Below are positions 18,170 to 27,031 of a DNA stretch of 64,000 bases, one piece after another. The notes under the pieces were generated by a model. It had not been told where the DNA came from. It did not search any database and saw nothing but the letters and a program-made list of their open reading frames with translations. Source of the DNA: CAXPZW01 sp964221845. Lineage in GTDB: Bacteria; Bacteroidota; Bacteroidia; Flavobacteriales_D; Sanyastnellaceae. The translations under genes and the position numbers were made by a program. Each line of letters begins with the position of its first letter. The first letter of the stretch is position 1. The stretch is from positions 8,427 to 72,426 of the forward strand of contig CAXPZW010000003.1 of NCBI GenBank assembly GCA_964221845.1, in the 5' to 3' direction.

Positions 18170-20290
18170 ATGCGTTTGACTATCCTGACATGTGTTCTGG
18201 CGTTTTGCGCCGTGTTTGCCGCAGATGTGCGTGCCCAGCTTGACCCGCCCACCGCTACGTGTGTAGAGGTGTTGGCCGATGGTACTGCCATTGTCAACTG
18301 GCTTCCCCCTGCGGATCCTGGAGGTGAGTTCACCTCCTACGACATTGTCTACTCCACTGACTATTTCACCGCAGATACCGGTACCCAGCTGTTCAGCGAG
18401 CCCACGTATGCGGTCACCAGCTATACCGACATGGCTGTGGACTTCAACAACGACATTGGCGCCTACTACTTGGAAACCAACAGCAACGACGGCACTGCGC
18501 AAGTCTCGGTGCCCTCGGACACGATCTGTGGCATCCACCTCACGCTGAATGTGCTGGGCGGCGGCGGCATTGCCAACCTCTTTTGGAATGCCCCTATGGT
18601 GAACACCGCTGCGGTGACCGGTAACTACGAGGTGTGGCTGGAATTCCCTGTGGGCACCTGGAATCAAGTGGCGACCGTTCCACACAACCCAGACAACTTC
18701 AACCAGAATTACCAGCACATCGTGGACGATTGCGTGGCCACCTACGGCTTCCAAATCTTCTACACTGCGCCGAGCGGTTGCCAGTTCATCTCCAATGTGG
18801 CCACCGACGACTTTGAAGACCTGACCTCTCCTGACATTCCTGAGGTAGATGTGGTCACCATCGACCACACCACCAACCAGTACCAAGTCAACTGGTTTCC
18901 CTCCACCGCGAGTGACACCCAAGGGTACATCATCTACGAGTGCATCAGTGGGGCCAACGTTCCAGTAGATACCGTTTATGGTGCGGGTACCACCTCGTGG
19001 AACCACGGGCCCCTGGGCCTTGAGCCAGCGCCCATCCCTGGGACATCCGTTCCTGCAAATTTCTACACGGTAGCCGCCTTCGACTTTTGCGATTTCGGCA
19101 ACGTGAGTCCCACCGAGCCGCAGTGCAGCCAGCCGCCTTACCTGTTGGACATCGTCTGGACCCAGTGTACTGATTTTGCGGAGCTGCTCTGGACCCCGTA
19201 CAGCGGGCGCACCGTGGATGCCTACAGCGTGTATGTGAGTGAAGATGGCGGTCCGTTTACAGTACTGGCCGTGCTCCCCGGTACCCAGCTGACCTTCACC
19301 CACGAAAACCTGCAGGACGGCGTCACCTATCAGTACTACATCGAAGCAGGCTTCACCACCACCGTGTCGGTGTCTTGCTCCAACCAACGTGCGCAGGGCA
19401 TCAGCCTGGCGCCTCCTCCCGCGTTTACCTACCTCGCTTCGGTAGACGTGCGCTCCGCCGAGGAAGTGGAAGTGCGCATCCACACCGAAAACATCACCAC
19501 CGATCACCTGTACATCCTGGAGCGCCGGAAGGTCGGTGGGCAGTTTTGGGTGAACGTGGACAACCAGCTCTCCAGCGGCGCCAACGCAGTCATCTTCAAC
19601 GACTTCGACCCCGACTTGAAGCTGGGTGAATTGGAATACGACTACCGTACACACGTGCTCAATACGTGCGGCGATACGGCCACCACCACGAATGCTGGTC
19701 GCACGCTGTTGCTTGAAGGTCTGGCCAACAACGAGCGGCTGGTCAACACCCTGGCCTGGCCGGATTACCAAGAATGGGACGGCAACATCGTGGGCTTTGA
19801 CATTTACCGCAGCCAGATGGAAGGCGTGCTGGGTGACTTGATCGTGTCACTCCCCGCAGGCGCCAACGTCTATGAGGACGACATCGCCGACCTGCTGACC
19901 ACGCCCGGACTGTTCTGTTACACTGTCGTCGCGCGGGAAGACGTCAATAGTTTTGGTATCCAAGAAGTGGCTTCCTCCAACCAGCTGTGCCTGCAGATGG
20001 AACCCAAGATTTGGATCCCCAATGCATTCATGGTGTTTGGCAACAACCCGGTATTCAAGCCCGTGATTGGGTTTGTGGATGCGAACTCCTACGAAATGGT
20101 CATCTCCAGCCGTTGGGGCGACATCCTGTTCACGACCAACGATTTGGATCAGGGCTGGGACGGTGCCGGACGCCGCGGCGACTACCTGCCCGATGGCGCA
20201 TATGTCTACTTCATCACCGTCAAGGATGGAGAGGGCCAACAATACGACCGCGTAGGTCAGGTCTTCCTGTTGAAAGCCGGGCCGGAGTAG
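18170..20290 (+). CDS. Secreted fibronectin-III-like protein with gliding motility-type C-terminal domain
   Basis: A 706-aa exported protein. MRLTILTCVLAFCAVFAADVRA is a signal peptide. The mature chain holds several fibronectin-III-like segments (ATCVEVLADGTAIVNWLPP at about 27-45, VTIDHTTNQYQVNWFP near 230-245, and others up to about 590) with paired cysteines. The last 90 residues (IWIPNAFMVFGNNPVFKP, then VISSRWGDILFTTNDLDQGWDG and YVYFITVKDGEGQQ) match the gliding motility-associated/CHU_C C-terminal domain, a type B cargo signal for the type IX secretion system. It is therefore probably exported across the outer membrane as an adhesin or cell-surface protein. Ligand unknown. Confidence 0.85.
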   Translation: MRLTILTCVLAFCAVFAADVRAQLDPPTATCVEVLADGTAIVNWLPPADPGGEFTSYDIVYSTDYFTADTGTQLFSEPTYAVTSYTDMAVDFNNDIGAYYLETNSNDGTAQVSVPSDTICGIHLTLNVLGGGGIANLFWNAPMVNTAAVTGNYEVWLEFPVGTWNQVATVPHNPDNFNQNYQHIVDDCVATYGFQIFYTAPSGCQFISNVATDDFEDLTSPDIPEVDVVTIDHTTNQYQVNWFPSTASDTQGYIIYECISGANVPVDTVYGAGTTSWNHGPLGLEPAPIPGTSVPANFYTVAAFDFCDFGNVSPTEPQCSQPPYLLDIVWTQCTDFAELLWTPYSGRTVDAYSVYVSEDGGPFTVLAVLPGTQLTFTHENLQDGVTYQYYIEAGFTTTVSVSCSNQRAQGISLAPPPAFTYLASVDVRSAEEVEVRIHTENITTDHLYILERRKVGGQFWVNVDNQLSSGANAVIFNDFDPDLKLGELEYDYRTHVLNTCGDTATTTNAGRTLLLEGLANNERLVNTLAWPDYQEWDGNIVGFDIYRSQMEGVLGDLIVSLPAGANVYEDDIADLLTTPGLFCYTVVAREDVNSFGIQEVASSNQLCLQMEPKIWIPNAFMVFGNNPVFKPVIGFVDANSYEMVISSRWGDILFTTNDLDQGWDGAGRRGDYLPDGAYVYFITVKDGEGQQYDRVGQVFLLKAGPE

Positions 20291-20314
20291 GCCTCAAGGG
20301 TCAGTCGAATTCAG

Positions 20315-20322
20315 TATATTTG
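20315..20322 (+). promoter_or_regulatory. Promoter -7 element TATATTTG for guaB
   Basis: Exact TAnnTTTG match 36 bp before the guaB ATG, in the 67-bp gap after the preceding gene. The surroundings (TATATTTG then AATTTATT) are AT-rich compared with the window. No clear -33 TTTG. Confidence 0.55.
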
Positions 20323-20357
20323 TACGAATTTATTACCCCATAAATTCGTCCCCCAAC

Positions 20358-21830
20358 ATGGCTTTCAGCAGCGGTAAAATCGCCGGAGAAGGACTCACCT
20401 ACGACGATGTCCTCCTCGTTCCGGCTTACTCGGAAGTTCTTCCACGCCAGGTGGCCTTGACCACCAAGTTCTCTCGCAACATCGAACTCAACGTACCTGT
20501 GGTCGCAGCGGCCATGGATACCGTGACCGAAGCCCGCTTGGCCATTGCCATGGCGCGCTCGGGTGGCATCGGTGTGATTCACAAAAACATGAGCATTGAG
20601 GCGCAAGCCCAAGAAGTGCGCAAAGTGAAGCGTTCGGAGAGCGGCATGATCCAAGATCCCGTGACCCTGCGTTTGGGCGCCATTGTGCAGGATGCTCTCA
20701 AGTTGATGGCCGAAAACAAAATCGGCGGCATCCCCGTGGTGGACGACCAGGAAAACCTGGTGGGCATTGTCACCAACCGTGACCTGCGTTTCGAGAAGGA
20801 CATGATGAAGCCCGTGAGCGAGGTCATGACCAGCGAAGGCTTGATCAAAGCCGAAGAAGGCACCGACCTGGCTGCTGCAGAACAAATCCTCCAGGCCCAC
20901 AAGATTGAGAAGCTTCCGGTAGTGGACGCCAACAACAAATTGGTGGGACTCATCACCTACAAAGACATCATCAAGGTGCGCCAGTACCCCAACTCCTGCA
21001 AAGACGCCTACGGACGTCTGCGCGTGGCTGCGGCCATTGGGGTGACCCACGACAGCGTGGAGCGCGCACAAGCACTGGCCGACGCCGGTGTGGACGCCTT
21101 GATCATCGACACAGCTCACGGCCACTCACGTGGGGTAGTGACGGCACTCAAAGCTGTGAAAGAACAACTGCCAGGCATCGACGTAGTGGTGGGCAATATC
21201 GCCACCGCTGAAGCCGCAAAAATGCTGGTGGAAGCCGGCGCGGACGCCGTGAAAGTGGGCATCGGACCCGGTTCGATTTGCACCACGCGAATCATCGCAG
21301 GGGTAGGGGTACCTCAACTGTCAGCCGTCATGAACGTGGCTGAAGCCATTGGTGATACCGGTGTACCCATCATTGCCGACGGCGGAATCCGCTTCACCGG
21401 CGACATCGCCAAGGCCCTGTGCGGCGGCGCCCACACCGTGATGGTGGGCTCTATGCTCGCAGGCGTTGAAGAATCTCCCGGCGAAACCATCATCTACGAA
21501 GGCCGCAAGTTCAAGACCTACCGCGGCATGGGTTCGGTGGAAGCCATGCAGAAGGGGTCCAAGGACCGCTACTTCCAAGACGCCGAGGACGACATCAAAA
21601 AACTGGTGCCCGAAGGCATCTCTGGTCGCGTGCCTTACAAAGGCACCGTACGCGAGGTGATGCACCAAGTAGTCGGCGGCCTGCGTGCAGGCATGGGCTA
21701 TTGCGGTGCGGCCAACTTGGAGGCCATGCGCCAAGCACAATTTGTGCGCATCACCAGTGCAGGCATGCGCGAAAGCCATCCGCACGACGTGACCATCACC
21801 CGCGAGGCCCCCAACTATAGCCTCGCGTAA
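20358..21830 (+). CDS. guaB: IMP dehydrogenase
   Basis: A 490-aa enzyme converting IMP to XMP with NAD, the rate-limiting step of GMP synthesis. The N-terminus GLTYDDVLLVPAYSEVLPR is diagnostic. Two CBS domains occupy about residues 95-210 (IQDPVTLRLG, GGIPVVDDQENLVGIVTNRDLRF, KLPVVDANNKLVGLITYKDI). The catalytic loop GPGSICTT places the nucleophile at Cys308, and YRGMGSVEAM plus the downstream flap follow. Length is normal for the family. It sits alone between a cell-surface gene and the PPIase operon, with its own -7 element. Cytoplasmic homotetramer. Confidence 0.97.
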   Translation: MAFSSGKIAGEGLTYDDVLLVPAYSEVLPRQVALTTKFSRNIELNVPVVAAAMDTVTEARLAIAMARSGGIGVIHKNMSIEAQAQEVRKVKRSESGMIQDPVTLRLGAIVQDALKLMAENKIGGIPVVDDQENLVGIVTNRDLRFEKDMMKPVSEVMTSEGLIKAEEGTDLAAAEQILQAHKIEKLPVVDANNKLVGLITYKDIIKVRQYPNSCKDAYGRLRVAAAIGVTHDSVERAQALADAGVDALIIDTAHGHSRGVVTALKAVKEQLPGIDVVVGNIATAEAAKMLVEAGADAVKVGIGPGSICTTRIIAGVGVPQLSAVMNVAEAIGDTGVPIIADGGIRFTGDIAKALCGGAHTVMVGSMLAGVEESPGETIIYEGRKFKTYRGMGSVEAMQKGSKDRYFQDAEDDIKKLVPEGISGRVPYKGTVREVMHQVVGGLRAGMGYCGAANLEAMRQAQFVRITSAGMRESHPHDVTITREAPNYSLA

Positions 21831-21855
21831 TCTGTGACCACCCGGCGCGAATGGT

Positions 21856-21863
21856 TATTTTCG
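21856..21863 (+). promoter_or_regulatory. Possible promoter -7 element TATTTTCG for the PPIase operon
   Basis: One mismatch to TAnnTTTG, 24 bp before the chosen start at 21888, in the short gap after guaB. It is flanked by the small inverted repeat CGCGAA/TTCGCG (21846-21851 and 21860-21865). Confidence 0.35.
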
Positions 21864-21887
21864 CGCACGATGCAAGCCAAAGAAGCT

Positions 21888-23834
21888 ATGAGAATTCTGG
21901 TACTGAGCTGCGTACTGGCCCTGACCTCGTTGGGCCTGTTTGCGCAGAGTGATGTGGTAATGACCCTGGGCGACGAACAGGTCTCCATTGCCGACTTCGA
22001 AGCCATCTTCAAAAAGAACAACCGCGACTCGGTCATTTCCCAGGCCGACCTCGATGAGTACATGGAGCTGTTCATCAACTTCAAACTCAAAGTGGCCGAA
22101 GCCCGCTCGCGCGGCATGGATACGGTGCCCGCGTTCGTTTCAGAACTGCAAGGTTACCGCCGCCAACTGACCCGTCCCTACCTGACCGATGGCGAGCTGT
22201 TGGACGAATTGGTGCGTGACGCCTACGAGCGCAAAACCCAAGAAGTACGCGCCAGCCACATCTTGATCAGCTGCGAGCTCAAGTCCAGCCCCGAGGACAC
22301 CCTCAAGGCTTGGAACAAGATCATGAAGCTGCGCAACCGCATCATGGCTGGTGAAGATTTTGAATCCGTGGCACGTGGTGTGGGCGGTTCAGAAGATCCT
22401 TCGGTGGCCCAGAACGGCGGCGACCTCGGCTACTTCTCGGTGTTCCAGATGGTGTACCCGTTTGAGAATGCGGCGTACACCACCGAAGTGGGCCAAGTAT
22501 CGATGCCGGTACGCACCCGCTTTGGCTACCACTTGCTCAACGTGGTGGACCGTCGCGAGGCTCGTGGTGAATTGCGCGCCGCACACATCATGGTACGCGC
22601 CGACGAAAAAGACCCCGAATCGGTCAAGCAAGGCAAGGCCAAGATTGACAACATCTACACCATGCTCCGCAACGGGGCGGATTTCCAAGAAATGGCCCTC
22701 AAATTCAGCGAGGACGCATCTACCGCCCGCAACGGCGGTGAGCTGCCTTGGTTTGGATCGGGCAAGATGATCGAGAGCTTTGAGAACACTGCGTTTGGCT
22801 TGGCCCAGGACGGCGACGTTTCCGAGCCGGTGCAAACCTCTGTGGGTTTCCATATCATCAAGCGCTTGGAGTACAAGCCGGTCGCGGCCTTTGAAGAGGC
22901 AGAAAAAGAAATCCGCAACCGTGTACGCCGCGACGCTCGCGCCGAAGCCACCCGCGCCTCGTTTGTGCGTAAGATTGGTGTGGAGTACGGCTACGAGGTG
23001 AGCCAAAAGGCCCTCAAAAAGGCCATTCGCAAGAACCTCGATACCGCAGTGTGGCGCGGCAACATGACCATCGCCAAGGCCAAGTGCCAGAAGGTGACCT
23101 TGGCCAGCTTTGCCGACCAGACCTTCTCGGCGCAAGAGTTTGTGGACTTCCTCAACGCAGCGGGCAAGCGCAAAGGACAAGGCGACTTGGACAAGTTCCT
23201 GGACGACCAACTCGCGGCCTTCAAGGAAGAAAAGCTGATCGCCTACGAAGACAGCCGACTGGAAGAGAAGCACAACGATTTCCGCCTGCTCATGAACGAG
23301 TACCGAGACGGCATCCTGCTCTTTGAACTCACCGACGAGCTGGTGTGGTCCAAGGCCGTGAAGGATACCGCTGGTTTGGAAGCGTACTACGAGCAACGGA
23401 AGACCAACTTCATGTGGGGCGAGCGCTTGGAAGCCGGCCTCTACGGCTGCGTATCGGCCGAGCTTGCCGACTTGGTGCGCAAGCGTCTGGACGCCGGTTT
23501 GCCTCCCAACGAGATCGTTCTCGAACTCAACGAAGGCGGACCGCTCAACGTGCGTTACGAAGAAGGCCTCTACGAGCGTGGCACCAACAACGTGGTGGAC
23601 GCTGTGGAGTGGGCTTCTGGCGTATCCGATGTGTTTGAGCGCGACGGCAAGTTCTGGGTGGTGGTAGCCAAGTCGGTGCGTCCGGCCGAGCCCAAAGCCT
23701 TGGACGAAGCCCGTGGGCTGATCACTGCCGAGTACCAGAACTACTTGGAGGACCGCTGGATCAAAGAGTTGCGTGCCAAGTACAACTACGCGGTGAACAA
23801 CGACGTGCTCTACACCCTGATCACCCAACCCTAA
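21888..23834 (+). CDS. Periplasmic peptidylprolyl isomerase with two PpiC/parvulin domains
   Basis: A 648-aa exported folding factor. The start at 21888 gives MRILVLSCVLALTSLGLFAQS, a signal peptide, preceded by an AAAGAAG ribosome-binding-like sequence; ATG 21870 would add six residues. Two parvulin domains begin at ASHILISCE (about residue 122) and AAHIMVRADEKDPES (about residue 230), each followed by the expected GGDLGYF or GGELPWFGSGKMIESFE and FGYHLL or VGFHIIK segments. The C-terminal 300 residues have no recognised domain. It heads a run of three related genes (next start overlaps: TAATG). It probably assists outer-membrane protein folding in the periplasm. Confidence 0.88.
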   Translation: MRILVLSCVLALTSLGLFAQSDVVMTLGDEQVSIADFEAIFKKNNRDSVISQADLDEYMELFINFKLKVAEARSRGMDTVPAFVSELQGYRRQLTRPYLTDGELLDELVRDAYERKTQEVRASHILISCELKSSPEDTLKAWNKIMKLRNRIMAGEDFESVARGVGGSEDPSVAQNGGDLGYFSVFQMVYPFENAAYTTEVGQVSMPVRTRFGYHLLNVVDRREARGELRAAHIMVRADEKDPESVKQGKAKIDNIYTMLRNGADFQEMALKFSEDASTARNGGELPWFGSGKMIESFENTAFGLAQDGDVSEPVQTSVGFHIIKRLEYKPVAAFEEAEKEIRNRVRRDARAEATRASFVRKIGVEYGYEVSQKALKKAIRKNLDTAVWRGNMTIAKAKCQKVTLASFADQTFSAQEFVDFLNAAGKRKGQGDLDKFLDDQLAAFKEEKLIAYEDSRLEEKHNDFRLLMNEYRDGILLFELTDELVWSKAVKDTAGLEAYYEQRKTNFMWGERLEAGLYGCVSAELADLVRKRLDAGLPPNEIVLELNEGGPLNVRYEEGLYERGTNNVVDAVEWASGVSDVFERDGKFWVVVAKSVRPAEPKALDEARGLITAEYQNYLEDRWIKELRAKYNYAVNNDVLYTLITQP

Positions 23835-24685
23835 TGCGCTTGCGCTGGGCGGCATTGTTGGGCGTGTTGGCCGCGTGTCAGCCCGCCCCGGAAGTCGAGC
23901 AGCGCGACCCTGTGGCCGCAGTGAATGGACGTACCCTTTACTGGGATGAGGTCCGCGCTGTGGTGCCCGACGATGCCACTGCTGAGGACAGCGCGCGCCT
24001 GGCCGACCGTTACATCCAGCAATGGATCACCGATCAGGCCTTGGTGCAGCAAGCCCAAAACGTCCTTCCCGAGCAGCTGCAAGACTTCGAAGAAGCCCTT
24101 GAAAAGCACCGGCAAGCACTGTTGACCCATGCCTACGAAGAAGAAATGATTCGCCAAAGGTTGGACACGGTTGTAGCAGAATCGGAACTTCGTGCGTTCT
24201 ACGATCAGAACCGGGACAACTTCGTGCTGAAGGATTACATCGTTCAGGCCCGTTTTTGCGTGTTGGACAGCGGCGATTGGGATGCGACGGCATTCCGTAC
24301 CCAGTTCGAACAAGTGACCGACGACACCCAGGAGGAACTCGAAGCCTTCTGTCACCAGTACCGCGGCGGTTGCTTTTTGGACGAGGACCAGTGGATCTAC
24401 CTCGAGGATTTGCGCCAGCAGGTTCCCCTGGAGATCTACAACACCGAGCGCTTTCTAAAAAAGAACAAAACCGTTGAGGTTCAACGTGGGAATCAAGTAA
24501 TTTTCCTGCGCATCCGTGACTTCAAGCTGAAAGACAGCGTGTCTCCCTTCAGCTTGCAAAAAGCCAAGATCCGGAGCATGATCCTCAACCGACGCAAAAG
24601 CGAATTGCTGAGCACCCTGCGGGCCGACGTGTACCACCAGGCATTGAAGAAGAACCAGATAGAAATGCATTATGAGCGTCCTTAA
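23834..24685 (+). CDS. Lipoprotein of the SurA/PPIase-like chaperone operon
   Basis: A 283-aa lipoprotein: lipobox LAAC places the acylated Cys at residue 15. After that, VAAVNGRTLYWDEVRAVVP resembles the N-terminal chaperone segment of SurA/PrsA proteins (typically VAxVNGexIt). A long helical region follows, but no parvulin domain with its HILV and GYH motifs is visible, so isomerase activity is doubtful. It starts in the TAATG overlap of the upstream PPIase and overlaps the next SurA-like gene by 14 bp, so all three are probably co-translated. A membrane-tethered holdase for outer-membrane proteins is inferred. Confidence 0.75.
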   Translation: MRLRWAALLGVLAACQPAPEVEQRDPVAAVNGRTLYWDEVRAVVPDDATAEDSARLADRYIQQWITDQALVQQAQNVLPEQLQDFEEALEKHRQALLTHAYEEEMIRQRLDTVVAESELRAFYDQNRDNFVLKDYIVQARFCVLDSGDWDATAFRTQFEQVTDDTQEELEAFCHQYRGGCFLDEDQWIYLEDLRQQVPLEIYNTERFLKKNKTVEVQRGNQVIFLRIRDFKLKDSVSPFSLQKAKIRSMILNRRKSELLSTLRADVYHQALKKNQIEMHYERP

Positions 24686-26039
24686 AGGGGGAATCATCGG
24701 CCTGTTTATGTGTGCAGCACTTGCTGCAGGGGCCCAAGGGGATCTGATCGACAAGGTTGCCGCTGTCGTCGGCAACGAAATCATCCTGCAATCTGAAATC
24801 GAAGTGCAAGCCTTGCAAATCACCCAAGGCCAAGCCGTGACGGATCAAGCGCGTCACATTGCGCTCGAAGCACTTATGTTTGAAAAGCTGCTGCTCAATC
24901 AAGCCCGTTTGGACTCGGTGGAGGTCAGCGACGAATACATCTACGCCACCATTGACCAGCGTATCCAGTACTACATCAGCCTGCTCGGTTCCGAGGAGGC
25001 CTTTGAGGAGTACTACGGCAAAAGCGTCACCGCTTGGAAAGACGAGTTCTACGACCCCATCAAAGAACAGCTCATGGCCGAGCAGCTCAAGCAGGAAATG
25101 CTCGGGGCTGTGGACGTGACTCCAGGAGAGGTGGTGGATTTCTTTGAGGGCATCCCCAAAGACAGCCTCCCGCTGATTCCTGAAGAACTTTGGTACAGCC
25201 AGCTCGCCATGGACCCGGCCATCACTGCCAAGCAGGAGGCCGACACCCGCTCCCTGCTGGATTCCATCCGTTCCATTGTGGTCGAAAAACCCTACCGCTG
25301 GAACCTGGAAGTGGTCAAGTGGACCCAAGACCCTGGAAGCAAGGGAACCAACGGCTGCTACCGCGGTGTGCAAAAAGGCGTGATGGTGCCGGAGTTTGAG
25401 GCCGCGGCCTTCAGCACCCCCATTGGCAACGTGAGTGAGGTGTTTGAAACCGACTTCGGCTACCACATCCTCAAAGTGGAGGACCGCCGGGGCAACATCT
25501 ACGATGCGTGCCACATTCTGGTGCGTCCAGAAGTGACCGACCAAGCCCTGGTGAAGGCCGAGCAAATGCTCGACTCACTGGTCAATGAAATCCGCACCGA
25601 TACCCTGACCTTCCGCAACGCGGCCCTGCGCTACAGCACCGATGAGAAGACCGCCAAGCAAGAAGGGCGCGTCATCAATCCGGCCAGCGGCACCAAGCGC
25701 TTCCGCGTGGACGAAATGGACCCCAAACTCTTCTTCATCCTCGATAAGTTGGGCGAAGGTGAGATTTCGGATCCGTTCTACTTTACCGAACAAGACGGCT
25801 CCAGCAAGTTCCTGTCCATCCGACTCGACGGCCGCTTGCAGGCGCACACCGCCAACCTCGATGACGACTACCTGATCTTCCAGCAACAGGCCAAACAGTT
25901 CAAGCAACAAGAAGAACTCGAGGCTTGGGTGCGCAAGCGCCTGCGCAACACCTTTGTGCGCATCGACGAAGAATACGTCAGCGACAACTTTACATTCCCT
26001 TGGCTAGACTTCCAAGCGAGCGAGGCCAAGGCCCCCTAA
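24672..26039 (+). CDS. surA: SurA-like periplasmic chaperone / peptidylprolyl isomerase
   Basis: A 455-aa exported protein: signal peptide up to about residue 18 (MSVLKGGIIGLFMCAALAAG), then DKVAAVVGNEIILQSEIE, the conserved SurA N-terminal chaperone start. One parvulin region is clear (about 215-275: GCYRGVQKGVMVPEFEAAAFS, FGYHILKVEDRRG); a second begins at DACHILVRPEV near residue 277. The order N-chaperone, PPIase, PPIase, C-terminal helix matches SurA. The start lies 14 bp inside the lipoprotein gene. Expected role: escorting beta-barrel precursors through the periplasm. Confidence 0.88.
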   Translation: MSVLKGGIIGLFMCAALAAGAQGDLIDKVAAVVGNEIILQSEIEVQALQITQGQAVTDQARHIALEALMFEKLLLNQARLDSVEVSDEYIYATIDQRIQYYISLLGSEEAFEEYYGKSVTAWKDEFYDPIKEQLMAEQLKQEMLGAVDVTPGEVVDFFEGIPKDSLPLIPEELWYSQLAMDPAITAKQEADTRSLLDSIRSIVVEKPYRWNLEVVKWTQDPGSKGTNGCYRGVQKGVMVPEFEAAAFSTPIGNVSEVFETDFGYHILKVEDRRGNIYDACHILVRPEVTDQALVKAEQMLDSLVNEIRTDTLTFRNAALRYSTDEKTAKQEGRVINPASGTKRFRVDEMDPKLFFILDKLGEGEISDPFYFTEQDGSSKFLSIRLDGRLQAHTANLDDDYLIFQQQAKQFKQQEELEAWVRKRLRNTFVRIDEEYVSDNFTFPWLDFQASEAKAP

Positions 26040-26056
26040 CCCCACCGACTTCAAAC

Positions 26057-27028
26057 ATGGCTGAACCACAATTTGCATCCGACGCCGACGCGCTCAAGAG
26101 CCTGAGCGGCAAGTACCACGAACTCCGCACCGAAATCGGCAAAGTCATTGTCGGCCAGGAGCATGTCATCCGCGATCTGCTGATCAGCATTTTCGGCAAC
26201 GGCCACTGCCTGCTGGTAGGGGTGCCTGGGCTGGCAAAAACCCTGCTGGTCAACACCATCTCGGACGCATTGGGACTCAGCTTCAACCGCATCCAGTTCA
26301 CCCCGGATTTGATGCCATCGGACATCATTGGGTCTGAGATCCTGGATGAGAACCGCAAGTTTCGTTTTGTCAAAGGCCCGCTGTTCTCCAATATCATCCT
26401 GGCCGATGAGATCAACCGTACCCCGCCCAAGACCCAGTCGGCGCTGCTGGAAGCCATGCAGGAGCGCGCGGTGACCGCAGCAGGAAACCGCTACGAATTG
26501 GACCGTCCGTTCTTCGTGCTGGCGACCCAGAACCCGATTGAGCAGGAGGGAACCTACCCACTGCCAGAGGCGCAGTTGGACCGTTTCATGTTCAACATTT
26601 GGGTAGACTACCCCACGTTTGAAGAGGAAGTGTCGGTGGTGAAGCAAACCACTGTAGATGCTACCGCTCAGGTGAATCCCGTGATTTCTGGAGAAGAGAT
26701 CACCTTCTACCAAAAGCTCATCCGCCGCATGCCCATCGCCGACAACGTGGTGGAATACGCGGTAGGCTTGACTGCAAAAACCCGTCCAGCGGGTGACCGC
26801 TCGCCGCAAATGGTCAAGGACTTTCTCTCATGGGGAGCCGGCCCACGTGCGTCGCAATACTTGGTCATTGGCGCCAAGGTGCACGCTGCGGTCAACGGCA
26901 AGTTCTCACCGGACATCGAAGACGTACAAGCAGTCGCTCTGCCTATCCTGCGCCACCGTATTGTGCGCAACTACAAGGCCGAGGCCGAAGGTTACTCCAT
27001 CGAACGCATCGTTCAGGAACTGCTCTGA
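26057..27028 (+). CDS. MoxR-family AAA+ ATPase
   Basis: A 323-aa cytoplasmic AAA+ ATPase. ATG 26057 is chosen because an upstream in-frame extension lies within surA and is not family-like. Walker A is GVPGLAKT (about residues 57-64), Walker B is ILADEINRTPPKTQ (about 115-128), and ATQNPIEQEGTYPLPEAQLDRF at about 156-177 is the MoxR sensor/arginine-finger region. MoxR proteins act as chaperones with von Willebrand factor A proteins to assemble complexes. Here the usual DUF58/VWA partners are absent and a MutS-like membrane ATPase follows after 3 bp. Confidence 0.92.
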   Translation: MAEPQFASDADALKSLSGKYHELRTEIGKVIVGQEHVIRDLLISIFGNGHCLLVGVPGLAKTLLVNTISDALGLSFNRIQFTPDLMPSDIIGSEILDENRKFRFVKGPLFSNIILADEINRTPPKTQSALLEAMQERAVTAAGNRYELDRPFFVLATQNPIEQEGTYPLPEAQLDRFMFNIWVDYPTFEEEVSVVKQTTVDATAQVNPVISGEEITFYQKLIRRMPIADNVVEYAVGLTAKTRPAGDRSPQMVKDFLSWGAGPRASQYLVIGAKVHAAVNGKFSPDIEDVQAVALPILRHRIVRNYKAEAEGYSIERIVQELL

Positions 27029-27031
27029 TCC

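Noticed and set aside
18008..19771. 587-aa minus-strand open frame
   Set aside because: Complement of the secreted FN3-like gene; no family motif, low-complexity Val/Gly/His.
22389..23855. 488-aa minus-strand open frame
   Set aside because: Complement of the double-parvulin gene; no conserved domain.
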